Source: Stenotrophomonas maltophilia
GTDB lineage: Bacteria; Pseudomonadota; Gammaproteobacteria; Xanthomonadales; Xanthomonadaceae
Direction: 5' to 3'
DNA: 64,000 nucleotides
Assembly: GCF_006974125.1 (NCBI RefSeq)
Contig: NZ_CP037858.1
Location: 1,550,001-1,614,000, forward strand
This document shows positions 7,367-16,361 of this stretch, one piece after another. Under the pieces are notes generated by a model, which had not been told where the DNA came from, searched no databases, and was given only the letters and a program-made list of their open reading frames with translations. The translations under genes and the position numbers were made by a program. The first letter of the stretch is position 1, and each line of letters begins with the position of its first letter.

Positions 7367-10300
7367 AACTGATATCAGTCAGAGCCGAGCTCTCAGACAC
7401 CAGAGCGGCCAGTACTGATGCGTTTGCCTTGCCCTGGAGTTCCTCAAGGCCGTTTCGGTTACGTGCGATATCCTGCTTCGCCGCATACAGCTGGCTGCCG
7501 GTAACTGCATCCCGGCTGCCCGGAGCCAATCGACCATCAGCCAGGTTGGTCAGGACCATACCGTGTGCGCCAGCAAGGGTCAGCTGACCAACGCCACCCG
7601 TACGTGCAGATGCCGTGTCGTCGAACATCGAACGAAGCTGGTTCTCGATCACGCCCACTCGGGTACCGGTCTTGGTGGTGGTGCCATCCAGTACATTCAG
7701 CGCATCCGCAACCGTGCGCTGGGTGCCGCCCTGCATGGTGTAGGTCGGAGCGATCACGTTGCCGTTCGCGTCCATGCCTGCACCACCGCCAAGGGTAGCC
7801 AGGGATTCGTTGAGCTGTGCAATGGTGGTTGCATCATGAACTCCAGTTCCTCGGCCAACATTGACCAAGCGACGCTTCATTGATCCGTCACCAAAGGAAA
7901 CCGTATTCGACTCAGCTGCAACTGAGTATGCGCCTATAGCCACTGCATTGAGCGCGCCAACTTCAATACTTGAAGATGCACCAATCGCAACACCAAATTC
8001 CTCCTCAACGAATGATCCTGCACCAAGTGCAAAACCACTATCCGCCAATGTGCTCACGTACGCTGCCCGCCCCAGTGCAACAGAGTTTCTACCCAGGGCG
8101 TTTGTGAAACTTCCGACGGCAGTCCCGCCCTCCCCGCTCGGCGTCGCATTTGCAGAGTTGCCGAAGGCGACACTGAAGTCGCCTGCACGTGCTGACTGCG
8201 TGGCCTGCTCAGTACCCACTGCAACCATTCTCACCGTATCTTCAATCTTCTCCACGCGACTATTCGTCGAGAAAATCTGCCCACCATTGACAGCATCCGT
8301 ACTAGCCGAAGAACTGATATCCCCATCAGCAATCCCCGTCACCCGCGCACCGCCCATCTCCACCAGACTGCGGTCGTCGCTGAACTTCACCACGCCGTCC
8401 AGATCCGGATTGAAGGCTTCAAACTCTTCGCGAAGGCGGTCCAGGCCATCACGGTTGTCATCAATGCGACCCGCATGTGCAGTGAGCTGCGTGGCATGTG
8501 ACGAGAGCGCCAGACCCTGCGCCTTCGCTGTCTCGTTGGTGGCAAACAGCTGCTGACCGCTCACGGCATCGGAGCTGGTGGCGCTGAGGACGCCATCGGT
8601 GACATTGCTGATACGGCGCTTCGCACCGGCCTTGTTGGCAACATCCAGCACGGTGCCGCTGTTCTCGGCACCCAGTCGTACGTTTCCGGTGGCAGACACC
8701 TGCCCCACCAGCCCACCCAGGGTGGTGGCCTGTGCCAGTGCGTTGTCAGCAGCAGTCCTGGCAGCACCCGCAGTGGTCTGCGCCGTGTTGGCGGTGTTCT
8801 GTGCGGCGGTAACGTTGCTGTTGGTGGTGTTGAGCTGCCGGCCGGTCACGGCCTCGGTGCTGGTGCCGTTCAGGGCCGCATCGGCAACGCCGCTGATCTT
8901 CCTGTTCGCATTGGCCTTGTTTCGCACGTCCAACACGCTACCGGTATTTTCGGCACCCAGCCGCACGTTACCGGTCGCGGACACCTGCCCCACCAGCCCA
9001 CCCAGGGCATTCGCCTGCGCCAGGGCATAATCCGCGGCGGTCTTCGCGGCACCGGCCGTGGTCTGCGCCGCGTTGGCGGTGTTCTGCGCCGTGGTGACGT
9101 TGTTGTTGGTGGTAGTGAGCTGGCGGCCCGTCACAGCCTCGGTACTCGTTGTACTCAGCACTGCATCGGCAACGCCACTGATCTTGCGGTTGGCATTGGC
9201 CTTGTTGCGCACGTCCAGCACGGTGCCGGTGTTTTCGGCACCCAGCCGCACATTGCCGGTAGCCGATACCTGCCCCACCAGGCCGCCCAGCGTGGTTGCC
9301 TGCGCCAGAGCGTTATCAGCAGTGGTCTTCGCGTTACCGGCGGTGGTCTGTGCCGCGTTGGCGGTGTTCTGTGCGGTGGTGACGTTGCTGTTGGTGGTGT
9401 TGAGCTGGCGGCCGGTCACAGCCTCGGAACTGCTATCGCCCAACGTAGCGTCCGCCACATTGACGATCTTGCGCTTGAGCGTAGCGTTGCCGACCGAAAT
9501 CTGGTTGTTTCCCGCAGTCTGGGCGCCATTGCCCAACGCCACCGAACCCGCGTGGGAAGCTACGGCACGGTCACCCAGTGCTGTCGCGCCGGCCGCGGAC
9601 GCATTGGCCAGATTGCCGAGCGATGCCGCCTGGGCGCCGGCGGCGATGCTGCCACGCCCTACCGCGACCGCCTGCGCACCCGTGGCATTGCTCTGGAAGC
9701 CAAGAGACGCTGCGTACTGCCCCTGGGCAGATGCCTGGTGACCGACTGCCACGCTTCGATCTGCAGCGGCATTGGCCTGCAGCCCCACGGCGACCGCACC
9801 ATTGCCGCTACGCGTACGGGCGCCGATGGAAACACCGCCATTGGCGCCAGCCACCTTGGCGCCCTCCTGGTCGACACCGGCCAGAGCGTCGAAGCCAAGG
9901 GCGACACCCTGGCCGTTGTATGCCTTGGCGTTGTGGCCCACTGCGGTACTGATGCCATAGCTGTTGGTTTCAGCCGAGGCGCCCTCCCCCAGCGAAAGCG
10001 CCCGCGCGCGGACGGTCGCATTGACCGCATCCGCGGTGGACTTGGCCGCGGTCGCTGCCGTCTGCGCGGCAGTAGCAGTCGCGCTGGCAGCGTTCGCCGT
10101 CTGCTGGGTCGCATGCAGCTGCTGGCCGGTCACTGCATCGGTACTGGTGGCGCTGACCACGCCATTGGCGATGTTCTGCACCACGCGCTTGGTGCCGTTC
10201 TTGTTGGCCACGTTGATGACCGTTCCGGTGTTGTCACTACCCAGGCGGATGGCACTGCTGGCCGAGGTCTGTGTCACCAGACGGGTGTTGGCCAGCGCCT

Positions 10301-11165
10301 GGTCGGCGGTGGTCCTGGCGGCGTTGGCGGTGGTACGCACCACGCCCAGATCGGCGTTGGTCTTGTGCAGCTGCTTGCCGGTGACCGCATCGGTACTGGT
10401 ATCGGACAAGCGCGCATCGGCGACGTTGACGATGCGGCGTTGGGTGGATGCGCTGCCAACGGAGACGCTGTTTCCTTCGTTGGCGACTGAGCCACGGCCC
10501 AGCGCCACGGCGCCGCTTGCGCTGGCAGTCGCATGGTGACCCAACGCGACACCGTCGTGCGTTGCGTCGGCACTCGCCCCCAGTGCGATCGCACCACTCC
10601 ATCCTGCCGTACCGGCACGCGCGTTGCCGCCGATGGCGATGCCACCCAGACCTGCGCCCGTGGCAACGTTCGCACCGCTACCGACGACGACGGCATTCCG
10701 CCCCGATCCTGATGCATCGTTGCCGATCACGATGGCCCCGATACCGTCTGCCATCGCCCAGGACCCCAAAGCGGTACTGTAGCCCTGGTAGGCCCTTGCG
10801 TAGTAACCCAGTGCCGTCGCGCGGTCACCCAGAACCTTGCTGCGATGGCCGAATCCAGTTGAGAAGCGACCGTCGATTTCAGTTCCATTACCTGTGATCA
10901 TCGAGTTGCGGGTATTGCTTCCAACCAGAGTGTAGATGCGACTGTCGTCGTGCCCATAGGAGGGCGTACAGGTGTAGTAATCCGCTATCAGGGGTGAGCA
11001 GCTCTCATTGAAGACGGCCGCACCGACCGGCGACGACGCACAGAGAACGGCCGCCATCAGGCAGAGTTGCGCTCCATTGCGCTTGCCTTTGGTGGCACTC
11101 AGCTCACTCGCAACTACCCAGCACTGACGGGCAGTCGACCACAATCTACGATAGATCTTGTTCAT
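7344..11165 (-). CDS. giant trimeric autotransporter adhesin (type Vc, YadA/Hia-like), N-terminal 1273 residues, frameshifted
   Basis: The start ATG at 11165 has AAGGAG five bases upstream. The protein opens with an extended signal peptide region (MNKIYR..W...R..WVV.SE) and a hydrophobic core ending near GAA. Many YadA head repeats follow (A-A-A-L-G-x-x-A pattern), then neck motifs (DAVTGQQL) and long coiled-coil stalks. Among these are three 95-residue tandem repeats and a second head block at about 7900-8200. The frame stops at 7344-7346 just after a run of eight G. Removing one G would fuse it to the downstream frame and give one 1748-residue adhesin with an outer-membrane anchor. As read here the product is secretable but lacks the anchor. 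Confidence 0.92.
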   Translation of the reverse strand: MNKIYRRLWSTARQCWVVASELSATKGKRNGAQLCLMAAVLCASSPVGAAVFNESCSPLIADYYTCTPSYGHDDSRIYTLVGSNTRNSMITGNGTEIDGRFSTGFGHRSKVLGDRATALGYYARAYQGYSTALGSWAMADGIGAIVIGNDASGSGRNAVVVGSGANVATGAGLGGIAIGGNARAGTAGWSGAIALGASADATHDGVALGHHATASASGAVALGRGSVANEGNSVSVGSASTQRRIVNVADARLSDTSTDAVTGKQLHKTNADLGVVRTTANAARTTADQALANTRLVTQTSASSAIRLGSDNTGTVINVANKNGTKRVVQNIANGVVSATSTDAVTGQQLHATQQTANAASATATAAQTAATAAKSTADAVNATVRARALSLGEGASAETNSYGISTAVGHNAKAYNGQGVALGFDALAGVDQEGAKVAGANGGVSIGARTRSGNGAVAVGLQANAAADRSVAVGHQASAQGQYAASLGFQSNATGAQAVAVGRGSIAAGAQAASLGNLANASAAGATALGDRAVASHAGSVALGNGAQTAGNNQISVGNATLKRKIVNVADATLGDSSSEAVTGRQLNTTNSNVTTAQNTANAAQTTAGNAKTTADNALAQATTLGGLVGQVSATGNVRLGAENTGTVLDVRNKANANRKISGVADAVLSTTSTEAVTGRQLTTTNNNVTTAQNTANAAQTTAGAAKTAADYALAQANALGGLVGQVSATGNVRLGAENTGSVLDVRNKANANRKISGVADAALNGTSTEAVTGRQLNTTNSNVTAAQNTANTAQTTAGAARTAADNALAQATTLGGLVGQVSATGNVRLGAENSGTVLDVANKAGAKRRISNVTDGVLSATSSDAVSGQQLFATNETAKAQGLALSSHATQLTAHAGRIDDNRDGLDRLREEFEAFNPDLDGVVKFSDDRSLVEMGGARVTGIADGDISSSASTDAVNGGQIFSTNSRVEKIEDTVRMVAVGTEQATQSARAGDFSVAFGNSANATPSGEGGTAVGSFTNALGRNSVALGRAAYVSTLADSGFALGAGSFVEEEFGVAIGASSSIEVGALNAVAIGAYSVAAESNTVSFGDGSMKRRLVNVGRGTGVHDATTIAQLNESLATLGGGAGMDANGNVIAPTYTMQGGTQRTVADALNVLDGTTTKTGTRVGVIENQLRSMFDDTASARTGGVGQLTLAGAHGMVLTNLADGRLAPGSRDAVTGSQLYAAKQDIARNRNGLEELQGKANASVLAALVSESSALTDISFGGGSID
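7357..7364 (-). repeat. homopolymeric G8 tract (C8 on plus strand), candidate phase-variation switch
   Basis: Eight consecutive G on the coding strand lie in the codons for Ser-Phe-Gly-Gly of the trimeric adhesin. With eight G the frame ends seven codons later at TGA. With seven (or ten) it would read Phe-Gly-Gly-Ala-Arg-Leu-Thr and continue to the YadA anchor. The equivalent sequence in the first copy of the duplicated module (about 8345-8360) has no G run. Confidence 0.85.
8571..9425 (-). repeat. three tandem 285-bp repeats in the adhesin stalk (95 residues each)
   Basis: Units run 9425-9141, 9140-8856 and 8855-8571. Each encodes EAVTGRQL at its start, a coiled-coil stretch (NTANAAQTTAG...ADNALAQ), then GGLVGQVSATGNVRLGAEN and a KISGVAD-type neck. 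The period is exactly 285 bp, measured from the shared GGTGGT..TGAGCTG block at 8821, 9106 and 9391. It is a multiple of three, so copy number can change without losing frame. Confidence 0.9.
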
Positions 11166-11196
11166 GGAAACTCCTTAACAGGACAAACGAAGGGAA

Positions 11197-11220
11197 CGCC
11201 GTGGCGCTGCAGCCACGGCG
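11197..11220 (-). terminator. hairpin after the pilus operon
   Basis: A perfect 9-bp stem (CGCCGTGGC / GCCACGGCG) with a 6-base loop is followed on the minus strand by a T/C-rich stretch. It lies between the chaperone stop (11232) and the adhesin start (11165), so it probably separates the pilus operon from the adhesin gene. Confidence 0.6.
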
Positions 11221-11231
11221 GGTGTCGGAGA

Positions 11232-11930
11232 TCAGGGGGCGAAGGTCTGCAGGTGTTCGCGATAGCCATCGCGGGTGAGGCGATAGCGCAGTTGCAGGGT
11301 GCTTCCCGCAACGGGAACGAACGGCAGGTCCAATGCGCTGCCGGGGTACAGGCTTCGCGACACGTCATGCGCAGTGCAGCGGCTGCCCTGGCATTCGGCG
11401 ATGCTGGTGATGCCCAGGCGCAGGGTTCCGGTGTTGCGCAGCTGGTTGCCGTCCAGGCGGAAGCCGACGGTGCCGTCATCCGGCAGCACGTTCACCAGCG
11501 CGCCCCACACCAGGCTGACGCCGACGTTGGCCTGCGCGCCCTGCCCGCTGGGTTCGAGTGGTGTTTCGTCCGGGCCGCGCACGCCCTCGAAGTAGACGCG
11601 GTAGGCGGTTTCCTGGGTGACCGGTTGCAGCGGAATGACGCGGATCAGGCGATTGCCGCCCCCGGCCAAAGCAAACTTGCCCGGGGTGATGGCGATGGCC
11701 GCCTCGGCCGGCTCGATCTCCACCTCGTTCTCGTCGGCCTGCGCGGCGTTGTCGATGCGGCGGATTGATGCCTGCACGTACTGCGGCTGGGTGGACTGCG
11801 AATAGACACGGATGTTGGTGCCCTTCTTCACGTCCACCGATGCACGCATGGGGTGCACGGTGAGGTTGGCATGGGCGGGAACGGCCGCCGCAAGGGCGAT
11901 CGACAGTAGTCCGAACGTGATCGGTTTCAT
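11232..11930 (-). CDS. periplasmic pilus chaperone (CblB/CooB-like, alpha-fimbrial type)
   Basis: 232 residues with a clear signal peptide (about 1-21, ending AHA) and two immunoglobulin-like domains. The first carries the pattern NLTVHPMRASVDV and the subunit-binding region RLIRVIPLQP, the position where chaperones donate the basic residue and strand to pilin subunits. The second holds two cysteines (ECQGSRC). It is expected to cap pilin and tip subunits in the periplasm and hand them to the usher. It lies last in the operon, 14 bases after the tip gene. The family is certain; the alpha/CS1 subclass follows from its partners. Confidence 0.88.
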   Translation of the reverse strand: MKPITFGLLSIALAAAVPAHANLTVHPMRASVDVKKGTNIRVYSQSTQPQYVQASIRRIDNAAQADENEVEIEPAEAAIAITPGKFALAGGGNRLIRVIPLQPVTQETAYRVYFEGVRGPDETPLEPSGQGAQANVGVSLVWGALVNVLPDDGTVGFRLDGNQLRNTGTLRLGITSIAECQGSRCTAHDVSRSLYPGSALDLPFVPVAGSTLQLRYRLTRDGYREHLQTFAP

Positions 11931-11944
11931 CAGGGTCTCCAGGA

Positions 11945-13078
11945 TCAGGGACGCGTAGTGGGCAGGCGCAGCTCGACCTTCAACTGGCCCTCGTAGCCAC
12001 CGGCGCGCTGTTCGGTGATCGGCACGCGTGGTGTGGTCAGCAGCAAGGGGGTGGGGACGCAGAACACCGGCTGGGTCATGCCTGGCAGCAGCACCAGCCG
12101 CAGCTTTGCGGTGTCGATGCCGCGCAGTTGTTCTTCCACGCCGTTGGCCATGCGGCGACGCACGCCGGCATGTTCCAGTTCGATCATGTAGTCCAGCCGC
12201 TGGTCATCACTGCTGCCGCCATCGTCATGCCACAGCGAGTACCCCAGTGGCCCGGGGGAGCGCCCGCTGGTGTCGGTGACAGTCAGGCCCAGGTACTCAC
12301 TCTGTGAGCCGAGGCCGTCGTAGAGGCACATCTCCAACGGCTTGCGCCCGCCCACGGTCTGGGCGAGTGGGTCGTAGCTGAGATTCAGATCGACGTTGGG
12401 CGTGGTCTGCGGGAACTCCGGGAAGTAGATGGAGACCGCGTCGTAGTCGGTGATAGTGAAGTCGATTTTGAACGTATAGCTGGCGAGCGCAAGGCCATCA
12501 ATTTCGCCCACCAGATTTAGCACCAGCTCACCCACCCATCGACCTGCAACAAGCCGGGCGACCTCTGAAGCCGGGATCACCAGCTCGGCACCGATTCCAG
12601 CAGGTGAGTCGGGACCGCAACGATCCAAGCGTGCTGACCAGATCGGCCTATTCACGGCATACCAGTAGTCCGCACCGCAGGCCTGACCTGTCATGGGCCG
12701 CTGCAATCTTCCACGCGCCGCCAGATCCGTGACCATCCCTGAACGCTTCTCGTTGAATCGAACTACGACATCCCCATACCCAGACATCGCAGCATCGTTT
12801 CCGCGCATGGGACAGCGTCCTTTACTGGAGTCAGCGTCGGAATCACACACCAAGTGCGCGGTCGCGTACGCTCCTTCCGCTGATGTGGACTCGTAAGCCA
12901 ACACCGTCCGCGGCGCCCACAACTCGATATCTCCCGGCATCGCCGAACGGTCCCAGCTCATCACGATGTCCTGCCGTGCGCTCGACGGATGCGTCTCCGG
13001 CGGCCGTTGCGCCCACGCGCCCGGCACCAGCAGCACGCCGGCCAGCACCACCCACACCCACACAACACCCCGCCTCAT
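11945..13078 (-). CDS. pilus tip/initiator protein (CblD/CfaE family)
   Basis: 377 residues. The ATG at 13078 is preceded by AGGAGG and overlaps the usher stop in ATGA, so the two are translationally coupled. It has a signal peptide (about 1-23, ending AWA). The rest is a two-domain beta-rich minor pilin with a donor-strand-like C-terminal half (ADYW...; MCLYDG; VFCVPTPL). In CS1-type systems the large minor subunit sits at the tip, starts assembly and binds the receptor. DNA at about 12480-12900 is visibly lower in GC than its surroundings, suggesting a diverged adhesin domain. Confidence 0.85.
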   Translation of the reverse strand: MRRGVVWVWVVLAGVLLVPGAWAQRPPETHPSSARQDIVMSWDRSAMPGDIELWAPRTVLAYESTSAEGAYATAHLVCDSDADSSKGRCPMRGNDAAMSGYGDVVVRFNEKRSGMVTDLAARGRLQRPMTGQACGADYWYAVNRPIWSARLDRCGPDSPAGIGAELVIPASEVARLVAGRWVGELVLNLVGEIDGLALASYTFKIDFTITDYDAVSIYFPEFPQTTPNVDLNLSYDPLAQTVGGRKPLEMCLYDGLGSQSEYLGLTVTDTSGRSPGPLGYSLWHDDGGSSDDQRLDYMIELEHAGVRRRMANGVEEQLRGIDTAKLRLVLLPGMTQPVFCVPTPLLLTTPRVPITEQRAGGYEGQLKVELRLPTTRP

Positions 13079-15798
13079 GGCGTTCCTCCTGCAGCAGCGG
13101 TCTGGGGCGTCGCGGCAATCAGCGCCTGTTCCTGCAGCAGGCGGGTCACCCGTGCCTGCTGGCGGATCTCTGCTGGCAGCTGGGCCACGGCAAGCGGCTC
13201 GCACTGCACGGTGCCGACCAGCAGCACCACGCTGCGCCGCTCGCGCACCTGCAGCGGGCAGTGCAGCAGGCGGTCGTCCTGCAGCAGGTAGAGCGTGCGT
13301 TCGCGACGCGGAAAATCGGCGACGAAGCCGCCGTTGCTACCGGTGCCCGGCACCGGTGCGTTGAGGATGCGGGCGCCGCCCAGCGGCAGCCCGGCAATGT
13401 CCTGTGCGTTGCCGATGAAGGTGTAGGTCACCTCGATCGGAATCGGCATGCGCAGCAGCTTGCCCGGCGGCAGGAACAGCGGGCGCGAACCGCCCACGCC
13501 GGTCACCCGGATCGCAGCAATGCTGTCCATGGTGCTGGCGTCCTGCACTTCGGCGCGGTGCGACTGGTAGGCCGACAGCGGCAGCAGGCGGCGCTCGCCC
13601 AGGGCCAGCTTCTGCCGGCGCAGGCCGCCAACCTGCAGTTCGGCGGCCACCCCACTCAGGTCCAGATCGTCGGTGTCATCCACCTGCACGGCCAGCCCGG
13701 ATTCAGCCCCCAGGCCGCCGCCCCAGTAGAGGCCTCGGGCGCCCAGCGCCAGGCCCGAACTGTGCGTGGCGCTGTAGGCCATTTCGTTGCGGCCACGCTG
13801 CTGGTACCCCACCACGGTGGCACCGGTGTGGCCGATGGCGTTCTGCAGCTGCGCCGCGAGGCTGGCGCTGTAGCGGTCGCTGTTGTTGCCGCGCAGTTCG
13901 GCAGAGATTTCGCGGTACTGGTTGTCGTATTCCTGGCGCAGGCTCTGGCTGACGCCGTAGTTGATATCCGGCCGTGCGTGTTCAGGCTGGCGGAGGTCGG
14001 CGCTGTAGCGCCGCTGCGACGAACCGCGCTCGCTGCGCTGCAGGCGGGTCAGGCTCAGGTTGAGATACACACCGCGGTCGCGCCCGCTGCGCAGGCTGCC
14101 ATCGGTATCCTGCTGCCACAGGCCCACGCGCGCGGCCACGCTGAATTCGTTCCAGCGCTGGGTGCGGCCGTAGCTGGCCTGCCAGGTGCGGCTGAGCTGC
14201 GGCTGCCGGGTCGGCGCCGGCAGCAGCGGTGGCAGCAGCGGATCCAGCCCGGCCAGTGGATCATCCACGGCGCCAGGCAGGTCCAGCCCCGGCCGCCAGG
14301 TCTGCCGGCGGGTATAGCCAACGTAGGCGCTGCCACCGGCCAGCGGCAGCGCTACCGACGCGCTGAGCGAATCGGCGCAGCCCAGCCGGTCACGCGCGTC
14401 GTCTTCGAAGTTGCAGGCGTTGCCGCGCAGGCGCTGGTGGTAGACGTTCCAGGACGCGCCACGCCGGTACGACAGCTGGTGCTGCTGCCCGTTGCTGCCA
14501 TCGCTGCCCTGCATGCCACTGAAGCTGGCGCGGACCTCCTGCGTGGCGAACACGCGGCGCAGGTCCACGCGCAGTTCGCCATAGCTGTAGCCACCGATGT
14601 CGGCCACGCCGGCGGTGGCCGCAACGTTGCGGCCCAGAGGAATGCGCAGGCCGGCCATCGCCGCCAGTTCATCGTTGTGGCGTGCTGACCGGCGCTCCTG
14701 CCGGCGCCCGCCCTGCAGGAACCACTGCACGCTGCTGTCGGTCCAGTCGCCGCCCTTGTCGAACGGTGCTTCCTCGCTGCGCACCAGCACGCCGTCTTCA
14801 TGGATACGCAGGCTGACGGTGTAGCTGCCGAACGGGAAGCGGCGGGTATCGAGCTGGTTGATGCCGGCCTGCAGGTAGTAGGTCTGCAGCAGACGGTTGC
14901 CGTCGAAGGCATCCACGCGCGCATCGCGTGCCAGCAGCACGGTGAGCGGGGTGGCCTGCACGGCGGCATCGGCATCCACATAGGCCTGGGTGGTGCCCAG
15001 GCGCAGGCCCTGGAAGCGGTCCAGCGGCAGCATGCCAAAGCTGAAGGTGCCGCCCAGCGGGCTGGAAAGATTGCGGCGGTCCATGCGGCCCAGCTGCAGG
15101 TAGTGCTGCGGGCCCAGGTCGTGCCGGTAATAGGCGTTGTCGAGCTGGAAGTCATCGCGCATGCGCTGGTTGCGATAGCGCTGCTGGCTGTAGTTCCACT
15201 CTGCCGCCAGGTGGCCACGCTCGAACATGCCCAGCATGCCCATGCCCTGCGCCGACAGCGCCTGCATGCCGCGACCACCGCTGAGGTTGATGGACTGCTG
15301 GTGCAGGAAGGCGTTTTCGGCATTGGCGCTGACGCTGTGGAAGCGGGATGCGGCCGGCTCACCGTTGATCCACTGGCGCGCGACGAACAGCCGCACCGTG
15401 CCCTCGCCTTCGTCATACAGGGCCCGCACGGCGGCAGGATCCTGCGGCGGCTCCAGATAGCCGCAGCCCGCGCTGCCCGCGCCGAAACGGCAGGCCAGAT
15501 GGCTGTTGCGGGGGAGTGGCTGCGAGGCTGCTGCCAGCAGCGCCTGCTGCGCTTCTGCGGACAGCTGCAGAGCGGCCAGCACCGCGGTGGGGTCTTCCAG
15601 CTGCACGTGTTCCAAAGTGACGCGCACCGGCATGAGCCCGGTCGAACGACCGAACAGGCTGATGTCGAGTTGTTCGGTCTGACCTTCGACCAGATCCTCG
15701 AAACCGGGTGGCACGCCACGCGCCATCACCCACGGTGTGGGCAATGACAAGGCGAGCGCGATCGCCAGCCGGGTGACGGCGGGTGCAGGTGTTTTCAT
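13075..15798 (-). CDS. outer-membrane usher of a CS1/cable-type pilus (CblC/CooC-like)
   Basis: 907 residues, ATG at 15798, signal peptide ending VMA at about residue 26. The N-terminal domain (LFGRSTGLMPVRVTL) and the long beta-barrel region (QLDNAYYRHDLG; PLGGTFSFGML; the FPFGSYTVSLRI plug-like segment) match ushers of the alternative, CS1-type chaperone-usher family. It translocates and polymerises pilin across the outer membrane. C-terminal plug/E-set-like domains end with a Cys-containing segment (LHCPLQVRERR). It lies downstream of the pilin, from which it is separated by a strong hairpin. Confidence 0.9.
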   Translation of the reverse strand: MKTPAPAVTRLAIALALSLPTPWVMARGVPPGFEDLVEGQTEQLDISLFGRSTGLMPVRVTLEHVQLEDPTAVLAALQLSAEAQQALLAAASQPLPRNSHLACRFGAGSAGCGYLEPPQDPAAVRALYDEGEGTVRLFVARQWINGEPAASRFHSVSANAENAFLHQQSINLSGGRGMQALSAQGMGMLGMFERGHLAAEWNYSQQRYRNQRMRDDFQLDNAYYRHDLGPQHYLQLGRMDRRNLSSPLGGTFSFGMLPLDRFQGLRLGTTQAYVDADAAVQATPLTVLLARDARVDAFDGNRLLQTYYLQAGINQLDTRRFPFGSYTVSLRIHEDGVLVRSEEAPFDKGGDWTDSSVQWFLQGGRRQERRSARHNDELAAMAGLRIPLGRNVAATAGVADIGGYSYGELRVDLRRVFATQEVRASFSGMQGSDGSNGQQHQLSYRRGASWNVYHQRLRGNACNFEDDARDRLGCADSLSASVALPLAGGSAYVGYTRRQTWRPGLDLPGAVDDPLAGLDPLLPPLLPAPTRQPQLSRTWQASYGRTQRWNEFSVAARVGLWQQDTDGSLRSGRDRGVYLNLSLTRLQRSERGSSQRRYSADLRQPEHARPDINYGVSQSLRQEYDNQYREISAELRGNNSDRYSASLAAQLQNAIGHTGATVVGYQQRGRNEMAYSATHSSGLALGARGLYWGGGLGAESGLAVQVDDTDDLDLSGVAAELQVGGLRRQKLALGERRLLPLSAYQSHRAEVQDASTMDSIAAIRVTGVGGSRPLFLPPGKLLRMPIPIEVTYTFIGNAQDIAGLPLGGARILNAPVPGTGSNGGFVADFPRRERTLYLLQDDRLLHCPLQVRERRSVVLLVGTVQCEPLAVAQLPAEIRQQARVTRLLQEQALIAATPQTAAAGGTP

Positions 15799-15816
15799 GG
15801 GGATGCTGCCGGAAGC

Positions 15817-15841
15817 GGCCGGCCCGGTGATCGGGCCGGCC
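15817..15841 (-). terminator. intercistronic hairpin between pilin and usher (attenuator or mRNA stabiliser)
   Basis: A perfect 10-bp stem GGCCGGCCCG / CGGGCCGGCC with a 5-base loop fills the 50-base gap between the pilin stop and the usher start. No T-run follows, so partial termination or protection of the pilin mRNA 3' end is more likely than full termination. Either would keep pilin far above usher. Confidence 0.65.
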
Positions 15842-15848
15842 CGGGGTG

Positions 15849-16361
15849 TTACGGCGAAGTGGTCGTCTGCGCCATTGCAATGCTGACCATGCCTTCATAC
15901 TTGCCGGCCACGGTGATCGGCGCACGGGTCGCCTGGGCGACGACCAGCGGCATCGCGACCGAACCACCCGGAACGCCACCGCTGTACAGGTCCGCTGCCG
16001 GGAACTTGGTGTTGACCAGGGTCAGCTCCTGGCGATTCAGGGTGACCGTCAGCGGCACGGACGGCGCGGCGCCGGCGGCATCGGTGGCGATCAGCGATGC
16101 GGCATTCACCAGCCGCACCTCGACATCCTTGGCAATGTCATTGGTGTAGATGCGCACCTGCTGGCTCCAGGGCGACAGGCCGCTGGCCGGGTTGTGCACC
16201 AGGTTGACGACATCCGGCAACGCCGTGCCATCGTCCTTCAGCAGGGCCAGCGACGTATCAACCTGGGCCCAGACGGAGATGTTCGCTTCGGCGGCGTTGG
16301 CGGACAGGGAAGCAGTGGCCAGCGCAGCAGCGAGCGCGGCCTTCTTGAGAATGGCGTTCAT
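15849..16361 (-). CDS. CS1-type major pilin (CblA/CooA-like)
   Basis: 170 residues starting at the ATG at 16361, with a signal peptide of about 23 residues ending SANA. The mature protein begins with a hydrophobic alternating strand (ANISVWAQVDTSLALL) of the kind donated in donor-strand exchange. It has the PDVVNLVHNPASG and VRIYTNDIAKDVEVRL patterns of CS1-family major subunits and no cysteines, as usual in this class. It is first in the operon pilin-usher-tip-chaperone. No strong Shine-Dalgarno is visible. A 7-bp hairpin (16428-16449) lies in the leader. Confidence 0.88.
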   Translation of the reverse strand: MNAILKKAALAAALATASLSANAAEANISVWAQVDTSLALLKDDGTALPDVVNLVHNPASGLSPWSQQVRIYTNDIAKDVEVRLVNAASLIATDAAGAAPSVPLTVTLNRQELTLVNTKFPAADLYSGGVPGGSVAMPLVVAQATRAPITVAGKYEGMVSIAMAQTTTSP

